Positions 7,067 to 15,348 are shown, counted from the stretch's first letter. The stretch is DNA of 35,350 bases from Oscillospiraceae bacterium (GCA_902790375.1 CADARY010000048.1:1-35350); one strand, 5' to 3'. The notes: generated by a model from the letters alone, not told the origin. Translations and numbers: made by a program.

Positions 7067-7330
7067 ATGTATATCACAAAGAAAAACGGAAGGGTGCAGA
7101 TGTATGACGATGAAAAGGTCGTCAGGAGTATTCTGAAGGCCAATGTCGACGCGATGACGGAGGAGATGAACCGCAAAAAGGCGCAGGTCATCGCCGACGA
7201 GGTCTTCGCAAAGCTCACCGCCGAAAAGGATATCATCAGCACCGAGGATGTGCGCTTGCGCACGGCGGCGCTGCTGCGGAAGAAGGGCTATCCCAAAACG
7301 GCGGACTGCTACGAAAAGTACAGGCGGTAA
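7067..7330 (+). CDS. stand-alone ATP-cone domain protein
   Basis: An 87-aa protein consisting almost entirely of an ATP-cone, the nucleotide-sensing domain found at the N-terminus of ribonucleotide reductases and in NrdR. Supporting sequence: MYITKKNGRVQMYDDEKVVRSILKA at the start and TEDVRLRTAALLRKKGYPKTADCYEKYRR at the end. There is no zinc ribbon, so it is not NrdR, and no reductase is nearby. RBS AGGAGG (7054-7059) is 7 bases from the ATG. It has its own promoter and terminator, so it is monocistronic. It may act as a nucleotide-responsive regulator in trans; that is inference. Confidence 0.8.
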   Translation: MYITKKNGRVQMYDDEKVVRSILKANVDAMTEEMNRKKAQVIADEVFAKLTAEKDIISTEDVRLRTAALLRKKGYPKTADCYEKYRR

Positions 7331-7412
7331 GGAAGGGCATGAGCCGGGAAGAAAGCACAGGGGGCGATCCCCCTCCTCTCCGTCCCGGCGGAAGAACAAC
7401 ACAATACGCGGA

Positions 7413-7470
7413 AAGCCCCGGCAAAGCCGCACCGTGTTCGGTGTGCGTTTCGTCGGGGTTGTTTTATTTC
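7413..7470 (+). terminator. intrinsic terminator before recombinase gene
   Basis: A long imperfect stem: AAGCCCCGGC (7413-7422) pairs with GTCGGGGTT (7452-7460). An inner hairpin GCACCG-TGTT-CGGTGTGC is enclosed, and GTTTTATTTC follows. It ends the ATP-cone transcript. The rest of 7331-7490 holds a GGGGG-CGAT-CCCCC hairpin and no gene. Confidence 0.65.
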
Positions 7471-7486
7471 TGCAAAAAGGGGATGA

Positions 7487-8113
<627 letters not shown>

Positions 8114-8143
8114 ACTTCCAAAATAATACTATTAAAATATTAT

Positions 8144-8178
8144 AAAAAAACGATCCGAAAATGTGTACATTCTTGAAC
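8144..8178 (+). repeat. putative recombinase site, left copy
   Basis: A run of seven A, then CGATCC, then a dyad AATGT-GT-ACATT (8160-8171), then CTTGAAC. In direct orientation it matches 8281-8315 at 30 of 35 positions. Mismatches include the two central bases (GT here, AC there). In inverted orientation AATGTGTACATTCTTG (8160-8175) is the exact reverse complement of 8293-8308. It also forms an 8-bp-arm dyad GAAAATGT-N12-ACATTTTC (8157-8184), 28 bp overall, the size of a resolvase crossover subsite. Confidence 0.65.
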
Positions 8179-8234
8179 ATTTTCAAACTGACGGCAGACA
8201 GATGACAAATTGTAAAAATCCTCCGAATTTGCTG

Positions 8235-8263
8235 TTGCGTTTCTGAAATATCTGTGCTATAAT
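8235..8263 (+). promoter_or_regulatory. promoter inside the dyad-flanked segment
   Basis: TTGCGT (8235-8240), a 17-bp spacer and perfect TATAAT (8258-8263), pointing toward the HA-domain and pilin genes. It lies between the two recombinase-site-like dyads, so inversion of 8160-8308 would turn it toward the recombinase gene. No comparable promoter was seen on the minus strand within the segment. Confidence 0.7.
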
Positions 8264-8280
8264 CAGCATCAGCAGATAGC

Positions 8281-8315
8281 AAAAAAACGATCCAAGAATG
8301 TACACATTGTTGAAC
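8281..8315 (+). repeat. putative recombinase site, right copy
   Basis: A run of seven A, then CGATCC, AATGT-AC-ACATT (8297-8308) and GTTGAAC. CAAGAATGTACACATT (8293-8308) is a perfect 16-bp inverted match to 8160-8175; the left halves also match directly. It falls in the 5' leader of the HA-domain transcript, about 15-20 bases after the predicted transcription start. Confidence 0.65.
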
Positions 8316-8592
8316 GTCCAGTGTGCCATTTTCTGCATTCAGCTTCTGCGGGTTGGAAAAAGGCGCGTTATTTTCGGCACTTTGCGGGATCGCTGTTACC
8401 GCATTCAGAGACAGGATGCTTGCCGTCGGGCGGCAAGATGCCTTGCTGAGTTTTCAAGATGGCCAGGGTAAAGCCTTTGTTGTTCTCCACAAGGCGGTTC
8501 CTCTGCCTGCGGTTCCGGGAAAACGGTGGTTTACCGTGCCGCCGGACAATCATGCGCCTTTTTCCAGCCCACAGGAGGGAAAGGACTGTGCC
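8316..8592 (+). other. long 5' leader of the HA-domain gene
   Basis: About 277 bases between the right dyad and the probable GTG start. An open frame runs through it from GTG 8323 but has no RBS and no recognisable protein. It contains a perfect hairpin CTTGCCG-TCGGG-CGGCAAG near 8422-8442. I compared it by eye with c-di-GMP, THF and T-box consensus features and found no match. It may be a structured regulatory leader, or may encode a non-conserved N-terminal extension. Confidence 0.4.
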
Positions 8593-9501
8593 GTGAAAGA
8601 AGCCGGGAAGAGACGAAATGTTCTGTCCTGGGAGGAGTGGTATTTGCTGGCCGCCCGTTATTACGGTGAGCACGGCGACCTGCTGATCCCGCGGGACTAT
8701 GTCTGTCCGAACGGTGAGAAGCTCGGTCGGTGGATCGAGCGCCAGCGGGCCAAATACAATCACGTCCCCTCCATAACCGGGCATTTGGACGCCGTTCAGG
8801 CAGAAGCTCTGGAACGGATCGGCATGGTCTGGAAGCTGGAGTACCGCCGCCCCTGGAAGGAATGGATGGATGTCCTTGACCGTTATGCCCAGGCGCACGG
8901 AAATATCGACGTGCCGCACAGCTTTGTCCTCGACGGTTACGGCCTGGGAGACTGGCTTGTCAAGCAGCGCCTGCGCTATGCCGCAGGGGAACTGCTGCCG
9001 GAGGAGATCGGGGATCTGGAAGAGCGCGGCATGAACTGGAGCCTCCGCACCCGGCCCCGCGCCTGGGAGGACTGGTTTTCCGACGCTGCGGCCTATCATG
9101 CCGCGCACGGAAATCTGCGCGTACCGCCGGACTATGTGACGGCGGACGGAAACAGACTCGGCGTCTGGATCGCGCGGCAGCGAGTCCTCTACAAGGGACG
9201 CAGGAAGGGAAGCGCGCTGAGCGCGGAACAGATTCACCGCCTCGAGAGCATCGGCATGGTATGGCAGCCGCTTGCCTTCCGCGCCGACGCCTGGGAGCAG
9301 ATGTACCGCTGGGTCTCGGAATACCGCGACGCCCACGACCGGCTCCCCCTCTGGCCCCGCGATCTCAAGGCGCCCGACGGGCGCTCCATGGTCGGCTGGA
9401 TCAGAACCCAGCGCCAACAGCTTGCCGACGGCAAACTCTCCCCGGGTCACGCCGAAAGGCTGTCCCGCCTCGGCATACGCCCGGCAGCACGGGCTTACTG
9501 A
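8593..9501 (+). CDS. protein of four tandem helicase-associated (HA) domains
   Basis: A 302-aa protein made only of repeats of the helicase-associated domain (about 65-70 residues each). Units lie at roughly 12-81, 84-149, 152-226 and 231-299. Each has the pattern W..W...Y...HG...VP..Y...G..LG.WI..QR......L...Q...LE.IGM.W; examples are EKLGRWIERQR, LGDWLVKQRL, LGVWIARQRV and MVGWIRTQRQ. No helicase motor is present. The domain is thought to contact nucleic acid, so a DNA- or RNA-binding regulator is possible, but no activity is established for helicase-free versions. GTG 8593, 7 bases after AAAGGA and downstream of AGGAGGG (8573-8579), is preferred over GTG 8323. It lies between a dyad-flanked promoter and a type IV pilin gene with no promoter of its own. 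Confidence 0.75.
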   Translation: MKEAGKRRNVLSWEEWYLLAARYYGEHGDLLIPRDYVCPNGEKLGRWIERQRAKYNHVPSITGHLDAVQAEALERIGMVWKLEYRRPWKEWMDVLDRYAQAHGNIDVPHSFVLDGYGLGDWLVKQRLRYAAGELLPEEIGDLEERGMNWSLRTRPRAWEDWFSDAAAYHAAHGNLRVPPDYVTADGNRLGVWIARQRVLYKGRRKGSALSAEQIHRLESIGMVWQPLAFRADAWEQMYRWVSEYRDAHDRLPLWPRDLKAPDGRSMVGWIRTQRQQLADGKLSPGHAERLSRLGIRPAARAY

Positions 9502-9564
9502 TGATTTCTGCGGCTGTTCCCGGAGGCCAGGAAATAAAAACAAAACATATAAGGAGGATAAAAA

Positions 9565-9987
9565 ATGAAGAAAAACAATCGTGGTTTTACTCTGGCAGAG
9601 CTGCTGATCGTCGTTGCGATCATCGCAGTCCTCGTCGCCATCGCCATCCCGGTTTTCACCAACCAGCTCGAGAAGAGCCGTGAGGCGACTGACGCATCCA
9701 ACATTCGTGCTGCTTATGCTGAGATTGCTGCATCTGCTCTGACCGATCCTGATACCCCTCAGACTGCAACCATCAATAAGAAACAGACTGTTGCTGACTG
9801 GCAGAGTGCTTCAAGCATGAAGGATATTGCTGGTGTTGATATCACCAAGATCAATTCCACTGATGCAACCACTGTTAGCTATACTCTTGCTGATGGCATT
9901 AAGATTGATGGTAATGCTGTAACGTCCACCTTCATTGATTCCGGCAGTGGCAGCAGCGGTAGTAATCAGCCCCAGCCTCAGCCGTAA
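9565..9987 (+). CDS. type IV pilin-like major prepilin (orphan)
   Basis: A 140-aa prepilin with a short class III signal, MKKNNRG^FTLAELL. Cleavage is expected after Gly7, and Glu5 of the mature protein is conserved. The hydrophobic stem is LLIVVAIIAVLVAIAIPVF, then KSREATDASNIRAAYAEIAA typical of Gram-positive pilins, a Thr/Asp-rich globular part, and a disordered tail GSGSSGSNQPQPQP. It has a strong RBS (AAGGAGGAT). No pilus assembly genes (pilB, pilC, pilD) are in the window, so assembly must be encoded elsewhere. It starts 63 bases after the HA-domain gene, with no clear promoter between them, so co-transcription is likely. Codon use is noticeably richer in T-ending codons than neighbouring genes, consistent with a highly expressed or transferred gene. 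Confidence 0.85.
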   Translation: MKKNNRGFTLAELLIVVAIIAVLVAIAIPVFTNQLEKSREATDASNIRAAYAEIAASALTDPDTPQTATINKKQTVADWQSASSMKDIAGVDITKINSTDATTVSYTLADGIKIDGNAVTSTFIDSGSGSSGSNQPQPQP

Positions 9988-10026
9988 CATCATCACATAG
10001 GGACGGTTCTTCCGTCCAAAACAAAG

Positions 10027-10067
10027 CACCCAAGCCTCCGGGAAGGCTTGGGTGTTTTGTTTCTTTT
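10027..10067 (+). terminator. intrinsic terminator after pilin
   Basis: A perfect 10-bp stem CACCCAAGCC/GGCTTGGGTG with an 8-base loop, followed by TTTTGTTTCTTTT. A small hairpin GGACGG-TTCT-TCCGTCC precedes it at about 10001-10017. Confidence 0.9.
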
Positions 10068-10142
10068 GATATGGAGCAGATAAGTAGTTATAATGGCATC
10101 GAAGGACAATGCCAACAGAGGAGGCGTTATAGTCTTTACGAT

Positions 10143-11333
10143 TCAGTCCAGCTTGATCTCGGTGAAGCCCACCGGGCGGATCTGCATGACGCGGCAGCTG
10201 TCCGGCCCGAAGACGGCATCAATGCGCGTGCGGAACTCGTCGAGCATGTCGTTCGGCACAAAGGCCTGCACCGTGCCGCCGAAGCCGCCGCCGTGGATGC
10301 GGCAGGCGCCGCGCTCACCGAGAACCTTCTCGCACAGGGCCAGGGCGACGGCCGCCGCCTGACCGTAGATATTGCCGGAGACGATGACGTTCTGCAGGCA
10401 GGCGAGGGAGGACCGCCCCGATTCGCGCACCAGGGCGAGAAAGCGCGCAAAGTCGCCGCCGCGCAGGGCTGCCGTGATCTCGTCGACCCGGCGGTTCTCG
10501 TTGAAGATGTGGATGGCGCGCAGCACGGCCCGGTCGCCCACCTCCAGCCGCAGGCGGGGGAGCGCGGCATAGAAGGCGTCCTCGTCCACCTCGTGCAGAA
10601 CCGTCTTGCCGAAGTGGACGCACACGGCCCGCAGCTCCGCCGGGATGGCGGCATACTCCGCCGTGAGGTCGGCGTGGTCGGAGTGGAGATTGATCATGCA
10701 CAGGCTGTGGCCCGCCGAGGCAAAGTCAAAGTCCACGGGCGTCACCGCGGGGTTGGCGGGATCGGCAAAGTCGATGGCGATGATGCCGCCCCAGGCCGAG
10801 GCCATCTGATCCATCAGGCCGCAGGGCTTGCCGAAGAAGCGGTTCTCGGCGCGCTGGCCCATGATCGCCAGATCCTTGGCGCCGAGGGCGTTGTCGCAGA
10901 AGAGGCCGTTGACCACCGCGCCGATGAGCACCTCGAAGGCCGCCGAGGAGGAAAGGCCGCTGCCCTGCAGGACGTTGGAGGTGATGCAGGCGTCAAAGCC
11001 GCCGATGCTGAAGCCGCGCGCCGCCGCCTCCGCGCAGATGCCGCGCACCAGCGCCCTGGTCGTGCCCTCTTCCTCCTTCACGGGGGCGAGCGTATCCAGC
11101 GAGAGCGTGATCATGTCATAGCCCTCGGATTTGACGTTCACGCTGCTGCTGCCGTTCGCCGCCGCCGCGGCCAGCATGTCCATGTCCACGGAGGCTGCCA
11201 CCACCTTGCCGAGCTGGTGGTCGGTGTGGTTGCCGCCGATCTCGGTTCTGCCGGGGGCGGACCAGATGCGCGCTTTTTTATCGCCGAACAGGGCGTGAAA
11301 CTGCTCAAGCAGCTTGTCTGTTCTCTGACTCAT
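10143..11333 (-). CDS. galK: galactokinase
   Basis: A 396-aa GHMP kinase that phosphorylates galactose to galactose-1-phosphate (Leloir pathway). Signature 1 is SAPGRTEIGGNHTDHQ, the ATP-binding GHMP motif is LQGSGLSSSAAFE, and the C-terminal motif is HGGGFGGTVQAF. The GGNHTDH variant replaces the usual GEHTDY/H, as in several Clostridia galactokinases. The start at 11333 (MSQRTDK) follows GAAAGGAG with 7-8 bases spacing, so the ATG at 11351 is rejected. No galT or galE is adjacent. mglBAC about 8 kb away would supply substrate. It is divergent from the FliB-like gene. Confidence 0.93.
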   Translation of the reverse strand: MSQRTDKLLEQFHALFGDKKARIWSAPGRTEIGGNHTDHQLGKVVAASVDMDMLAAAAANGSSSVNVKSEGYDMITLSLDTLAPVKEEEGTTRALVRGICAEAAARGFSIGGFDACITSNVLQGSGLSSSAAFEVLIGAVVNGLFCDNALGAKDLAIMGQRAENRFFGKPCGLMDQMASAWGGIIAIDFADPANPAVTPVDFDFASAGHSLCMINLHSDHADLTAEYAAIPAELRAVCVHFGKTVLHEVDEDAFYAALPRLRLEVGDRAVLRAIHIFNENRRVDEITAALRGGDFARFLALVRESGRSSLACLQNVIVSGNIYGQAAAVALALCEKVLGERGACRIHGGGFGGTVQAFVPNDMLDEFRTRIDAVFGPDSCRVMQIRPVGFTEIKLD

Positions 11334-11429
11334 GGTTGTCTCCTTTCGCATATACGATTATAAAAAGAATAACGCGAAAGGGGCGGCGCTGTCAACCGCT
11401 TTCGAGAACTATTTTGCGCGCCTGCCTGC

Positions 11430-11458
11430 TTGCCATGCGGGCGCGCGTATGCTATGCT
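11430..11458 (+). promoter_or_regulatory. promoter for FliB-like gene
   Basis: TTGCCA (11430-11435), 17-bp spacer, TATGCT (11453-11458), 28 bases before the start codon. Confidence 0.55.
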
Positions 11459-11485
11459 GGAGCCAAACGACAAAGGAGAACAGCC

Positions 11486-12364
11486 ATGCTCTTTGTACGG
11501 CCGGATTTCTATGACGAGTTTCACTGCCTGGCCTCCGCCTGCCGCCACAGCTGCTGCGTCGGCTGGGAGATCGACGTGGACGAGGAGAGCCTTCGGCGCT
11601 ATCAGGGGACCCGCGGCGAGATCGGGCGCGCCCTGCGGGAGAACATCGCCCTCGAGCCGACGCCGCACTTTCGCCTCGCGGCGGGGGAGCGCTGCCCCTT
11701 CCTGCGGGAGGACGGCCTCTGCCGCCTGATCCTCACCCTGGGAGAGGACAGCCTCTGCGACATCTGCGCCCTGCACCCGCGCTTTTTTAACGACTACCCG
11801 GACCGGGAGGAGGCGGGGCTCGGCCTGTGCTGCGAGGAGGCGGCGCGCCTGCTGACGGCGGGAGAGGGGCATCTGCGCCTGCTCGTCGAAAGCGACGGGG
11901 ACGGGACGCCGGCGCCGACACCGCTTCTGCGGCTGCGGGGGGACATTTTCACCATCCTTGCGGAGGACGCCGCGCCCCTTCCGGAGCGGCTGCGCCGCGC
12001 CCTCGCGCTGCTGGGAAAGCCCCTGGCCGCCTTTCGCGCCGGGGAGACGGCGCGCTTTTTCCTCACGCTCGAGCGCATGGACCCGGCCTGGACGGCGCTC
12101 CTGCATACCCTTGCCGCCGCAGAGGAGCGGGAGCCGGCGCTCAGCGCCCCGCGCCATGCCCGGATCGCGGAGTACCTGGTGTACCGCCACTTTGCCTCTG
12201 CCGAGAGCGAGGCGGACGCGGCGGCGCGCCTGCAGTTCTGCTTTCACGCCGTGCGCCTCGTCGCGGCGCTGGAGGCTTACAGCGCCGACGCCCTGCGCCT
12301 TTTCTCCGCCGAGATCGAATACTCCGACGAGAATGTGGAGAAAATCTGCCGATGGCTTTCCTGA
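11486..12364 (+). CDS. FliB-family (flagellin lysine-N-methylase-like) cysteine-rich protein
   Basis: A 292-aa protein with the cysteine-rich N-terminal signature of FliB-like proteins: CLASACRHSCCVGWEI, then GERCPFLREDGLCRLILTLGEDSLCDICALHPRF, then GLCCEEAARLL. In Salmonella FliB methylates flagellin lysines; the cysteine cluster suggests a metal or Fe-S site. No flagellar genes occur in the window, and many gut Clostridia carry such orphans, so the substrate is uncertain. The pilin at 9565 is the only surface appendage protein nearby. Start ATG 11486 follows AAAGGAGAACAGCC. Confidence 0.75.
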   Translation: MLFVRPDFYDEFHCLASACRHSCCVGWEIDVDEESLRRYQGTRGEIGRALRENIALEPTPHFRLAAGERCPFLREDGLCRLILTLGEDSLCDICALHPRFFNDYPDREEAGLGLCCEEAARLLTAGEGHLRLLVESDGDGTPAPTPLLRLRGDIFTILAEDAAPLPERLRRALALLGKPLAAFRAGETARFFLTLERMDPAWTALLHTLAAAEEREPALSAPRHARIAEYLVYRHFASAESEADAAARLQFCFHAVRLVAALEAYSADALRLFSAEIEYSDENVEKICRWLS

Positions 12365-12390
12365 GGGGAAAGCCGGCGACGATTTTCTGA

Positions 12391-12419
12391 TTGAAGAGCG
12401 GCCCGGTTTGTGATAGAAT
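12391..12419 (+). promoter_or_regulatory. promoter for degV-like gene
   Basis: TTGAAG (12391-12396), 17-bp spacer, TAGAAT (12414-12419), 75 bases before the start codon. Confidence 0.65.
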
Positions 12420-12494
12420 CGCAGGGAAAAACAGGAAGGCTGCGCCGTATGCCGACGCATTACAATGTTTACAAAGCAAGAAAGGAACCGCACC

Positions 12495-13382
12495 ATGGCA
12501 GATTATATCCTGAGCGGCTGCTCCGCCGCCGATTTGAGCAGGGAGCATTTTGAACGTATCGGCGTCAAGTATATCTGCTTTCACTATACGATGGACGGCG
12601 TGGATTATCCGGACGATCTGGGGCAGACCCTGTCCGCCGAGGCGTTTTATGAGCGCATGGCCTCCGGCGCCTTGACCAAGACCTCTCAGATCAACATCGC
12701 CGAATACATCGACTACTTCACAGCCCTCTGCGAGGAGGGGAAGGATATCGTGCATGTCACGCTCTCCTCCGGCATTTCCGGCACCTACAACTCTGCCTGC
12801 AACGCGGCCCTGATGGTAAAGGAGCAGTATCCCGAGCGGGAGATTTACGTCGTCGATTCCCTGGGCGCGTCCTCGGGCTACGGCCTGCTGCTCGACACCG
12901 CCGCCGCCATGCGCGACAAGGGCATGAGCGCGAAGGAGCTGGCCGCCTGGCTGGAGGCAAACAGGCTCAGGCTGCACCACTGGTTCTTCTCCACCGACCT
13001 CACAAGCTACGTGCGCGGCGGCCGCATCTCCAGGACCGCGGCCTTCTTCGGCGGCGTGTTTGAGATCTGCCCGCTGCTGAACATGGACCGTCTCGGCCGC
13101 CTCGTTCCCCGCAAGAAGATCCGCACCAAGCAGAACGTCATCCGGGAGATCGTGCAGTGCATGGAGGAAAACGCCCAAAACGGCACGGACTACGACGGCA
13201 AGTGCTTCATCTCCATGTCCGCCTGCCGGGAGGATGCCGAGGAGGTGGCCCGCCTCGTCGAGGCGCGCTTCCCGAAGCTCAACGGCAGGGTCCTCATCAA
13301 CAACATCGGCGGGCTGATCGGCGCGCACACCGGCCCCGGCACCGTGGCCCTCTTCTTCTGGGGCGGCGAAAGGGCGGACTGA
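12495..13382 (+). CDS. DegV/FakB-family fatty-acid-binding protein
   Basis: A 295-aa protein of the DegV family, which binds a fatty acid and (as FakB) presents it to the kinase FakA for acyl-phosphate synthesis. Family motifs are LTKTSQINIAEY (the TSQ phosphate/ligand loop), HVTLSSGISGTYNSA, VVDSLGASSGYG, the RGGRIS hallmark (YVRGGRISRTAAFFG) and IGAHTGPGTVALFFWG at the C-terminus. Start ATG 12495 follows AAAGGAACCGCACC; ATG 12465 is upstream without an RBS. No fakA gene is in the window. Fatty-acid specificity cannot be read by eye. Confidence 0.9.
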   Translation: MADYILSGCSAADLSREHFERIGVKYICFHYTMDGVDYPDDLGQTLSAEAFYERMASGALTKTSQINIAEYIDYFTALCEEGKDIVHVTLSSGISGTYNSACNAALMVKEQYPEREIYVVDSLGASSGYGLLLDTAAAMRDKGMSAKELAAWLEANRLRLHHWFFSTDLTSYVRGGRISRTAAFFGGVFEICPLLNMDRLGRLVPRKKIRTKQNVIREIVQCMEENAQNGTDYDGKCFISMSACREDAEEVARLVEARFPKLNGRVLINNIGGLIGAHTGPGTVALFFWGGERAD

Positions 13383-13403
13383 AGCGGCACTAAGATAACA
13401 GGC

Positions 13404-13433
13404 GCAAGGCAGATTCGCGCACCTTGCATTTTT
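13404..13433 (+). terminator. weak terminator after degV-like gene
   Basis: GCAAGG (13404-13409) pairs with CCTTGC (13422-13427), followed by ATTTTTG. The loop is 12 bases and partly structured. Confidence 0.45.
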
Positions 13434-13506
13434 GCCTGAGGTGCTATTTTATCAACATTCATTGTTTACCGAAATGATGCAGCACGATTTTTTATTATTT
13501 TTCATA

Positions 13507-13534
13507 TTGCATTTTCATATAAATGTGGTATCTT
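13507..13534 (+). promoter_or_regulatory. candidate promoter for MORN gene
   Basis: TTGCAT (13507-13512), 16-bp spacer and TATCTT (13529-13534), in an AT-rich stretch 66 bases before the start. Confidence 0.5.
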
Positions 13535-13599
13535 GTAAAGGGTGAAAGTTCACACTTTTGGAAAAATTGGGAAAAATAGAAATTGAAAGAGAGGAATTC

Positions 13600-14670
13600 A
13601 TGATGTCAAGCAGAAAATCATTCAGCAAAAAAACAGCCGCTATTCTTCTGTGTGCTCTTTTTCTGACGCTGCTCCTGCCGAGCACTGCAATGGCTTTTGC
13701 AGAGACGGACACATATGAAGGCTCAGTTGAAAACGGTGTCCCCAATGGACAGGGAACGATGATTTACGCAGATGGGTCTCGCTACGAGGGCGAGTGGAAA
13801 GACGGTGTCCGTTCCGGTTACGGGACTTTGACGAAGATAGACGGGTACGTGCATACCGGCGAATGGGCAAACGGCGTTGCTAATGGAAGGGCCTTTGATT
13901 CCTGGGAAAACGGCATGTTGGTTTTGGGTGAGTGGAAAGACGATGTCGAAACAGGCTATAAGACTGTAATCAGAAAAGAACCCGCAAATGTGTTTATGAC
14001 CAATTTGGAGAACAACGCAGAGAAGCCCTGGGGTATACTGTACTCTTCGGGTAGAGACGTTTTCATTGGCGAATGGAATGGCAACAATCTGGAGGGAACA
14101 GGTGCCGTGCTGTGGGCCAATGGTAATATATACGTAGGTGAGCTCAAGGATTCGATGCTCACCGGACAGGGTACGTTGTTCTTTAACAACGGCACCATCG
14201 AGTCAGGCACCTGGCTCAATAACGGCCTGCAGGAGAAATCTTCTGATAATACCGCCAGCGTGCTCAAGACGTCCAACGGTACTTATATCGGCGAAATCAA
14301 AAACGGCCTGCCGAACGGATATGGAAGCTGGGTGATGAATGACCGCAGCGTTTACATTGGCAACTGGGCTGACGGCATTTTGAACGGCATCGGCGTCCAT
14401 GTCAATGAGAGGATGGTTTATTTCGGCGATTTTGTCAATGGCATCCGCGACGGCAAAGGCACAGTATTGTTCAAAGACAATGGTAGGCTCTACAGCGGCG
14501 AATGGAAGGCGAATAACATGGAAGGCAAGGGTTATCTCGTCTGGCTCGACACCGAGAACATCCTTGACTGTGAGTGGAAGGCCGGAATGGCCAACGGCTA
14601 TGGTGTTCAGACCTATAGCAACGGTCAGGTATTGAAGGGCCATTGGGTGGATGATAAGTTTGCTGATTAA
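13600..14670 (+). CDS. secreted MORN-repeat protein
   Basis: A 356-aa protein with a Sec signal (KKTAAILLCALFLTLLLPSTAMAFAE). About ten or more MORN-type repeats follow: YEGSVENGVPNGQGTMIYADG, split as YEGSVENG and PNGQGTMIYADG; YEGEWKDGVRSGYGT; YIGEIKNGLPNGYGS; YSGEWKANNMEGKGY. Repeats in the middle (about 125-235) are degenerate. MORN arrays form elongated beta sheets and mediate protein or lipid contact. No enzyme domain is present. Start ATG 13600 or 13603 follows GAGAGGA; the TTG at 13558 has no RBS. Base composition is visibly AT-richer than the flanking genes, suggesting later acquisition. It has its own promoter and terminator. Confidence 0.8.
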   Translation: MMSSRKSFSKKTAAILLCALFLTLLLPSTAMAFAETDTYEGSVENGVPNGQGTMIYADGSRYEGEWKDGVRSGYGTLTKIDGYVHTGEWANGVANGRAFDSWENGMLVLGEWKDDVETGYKTVIRKEPANVFMTNLENNAEKPWGILYSSGRDVFIGEWNGNNLEGTGAVLWANGNIYVGELKDSMLTGQGTLFFNNGTIESGTWLNNGLQEKSSDNTASVLKTSNGTYIGEIKNGLPNGYGSWVMNDRSVYIGNWADGILNGIGVHVNERMVYFGDFVNGIRDGKGTVLFKDNGRLYSGEWKANNMEGKGYLVWLDTENILDCEWKAGMANGYGVQTYSNGQVLKGHWVDDKFAD

Positions 14671-14749
14671 GCAAAAAAATAGACTGAAACTTTAACAGAG
14701 AAGCAGCAGCGGATCACCGCGCGAGTCCCAGCGGTGAAAGCAAATAATA

Positions 14750-14795
14750 GAAACAGCCTCAGGCAAATTCCTACGTTTTTGCCTGAGGCTGTTTC
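14750..14795. terminator. bidirectional terminator, 18-bp perfect stem
   Basis: GAAACAGCCTCAGGCAAA (14750-14767) is perfectly complementary to 14778-14795, with a 10-base loop. T/A-rich flanks inside the stem base serve both strands. It separates the MORN gene from the minus-strand secreted-protein gene. Confidence 0.85.
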
Positions 14796-14799
14796 AGTG

Positions 14800-15348
14800 C
14801 TACGCTCTTGCGTATCGCCCGGTCTGGTCGTAGTAGAACACCGGGGCCGCGCCCGTGATGAGCAGCAGCATGTCCCGCTCTGCGGTGAGATAGGCGTCGC
14901 GGGTGTAGAGGCTTCTGAGCGTGAGCTCCCCGCTCAGCACCCCGCCGCTTGCCCAGGCGGGCAGGGTGCCGCGAATATAGCGGCCCAGCGCCTCCTGCAG
15001 GGCCTCGCCGTCCTCCACCCAGCCGAGGCGGCGTCCGTCCACGCGCACCTCGCAGCGCAGCGCGATCCCGGGCGTCGCGGCGAGCAGCGCGGCGCTCAGC
15101 TCCGGGGCGCTGCCGAGCGGCCTGCGCAGACTCAGGCGCAGGCGCTTCGTGACCTTGCCCGGCCCGGCCTCGAAGCGCAGGATCTCCTCCGCCGCCGCCT
15201 GCGCCGCCCTCTCGGCGCGCGCCGCGGTGCGGATGCCGCAGCCGGGGGCGATCGGCTTCCCGGCAAGCTCATAGCAGCACACGGGACGCAGGTTTGCCCC
15301 GGCCGCAAACAGCAGCGCCGCCAGGAGCAGCAAGCTTTTTCTGAGCAA
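14800..15348 (-). CDS. secreted protein of unknown function
   Basis: A 182-aa protein with a signal peptide (MLRKSLLLLAALLFAAGANLRPVCC). The mature part includes VDGRRLGWVEDGEALQEALGRYI, which resembles the small domains that precede catalytic modules in Clostridia M23 peptidases. No peptidase or other catalytic motif follows, and the protein ends TGRYARA. The likely start is TTG 15348, 8 bases after GGAGG; upstream codons read into the intergenic region. It lies 46 bases after the SSB-like gene, so the two are probably co-transcribed. I assign no function. Confidence 0.6.
   Translation of the reverse strand: MLRKSLLLLAALLFAAGANLRPVCCYELAGKPIAPGCGIRTAARAERAAQAAAEEILRFEAGPGKVTKRLRLSLRRPLGSAPELSAALLAATPGIALRCEVRVDGRRLGWVEDGEALQEALGRYIRGTLPAWASGGVLSGELTLRSLYTRDAYLTAERDMLLLITGAAPVFYYDQTGRYARA

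Noticed and set aside
8143-8308. Miniature transposon between the 35-bp direct repeats
   Set aside because: No target duplication or terminal repeats typical of transposons; the dyad-centred structure beside a serine recombinase explains the repeats better.
8316-8592. Riboswitch in the HA-gene leader
   Set aside because: An AGGGTAAAGCC word recalls c-di-GMP riboswitches, but the other conserved blocks and helices are missing.
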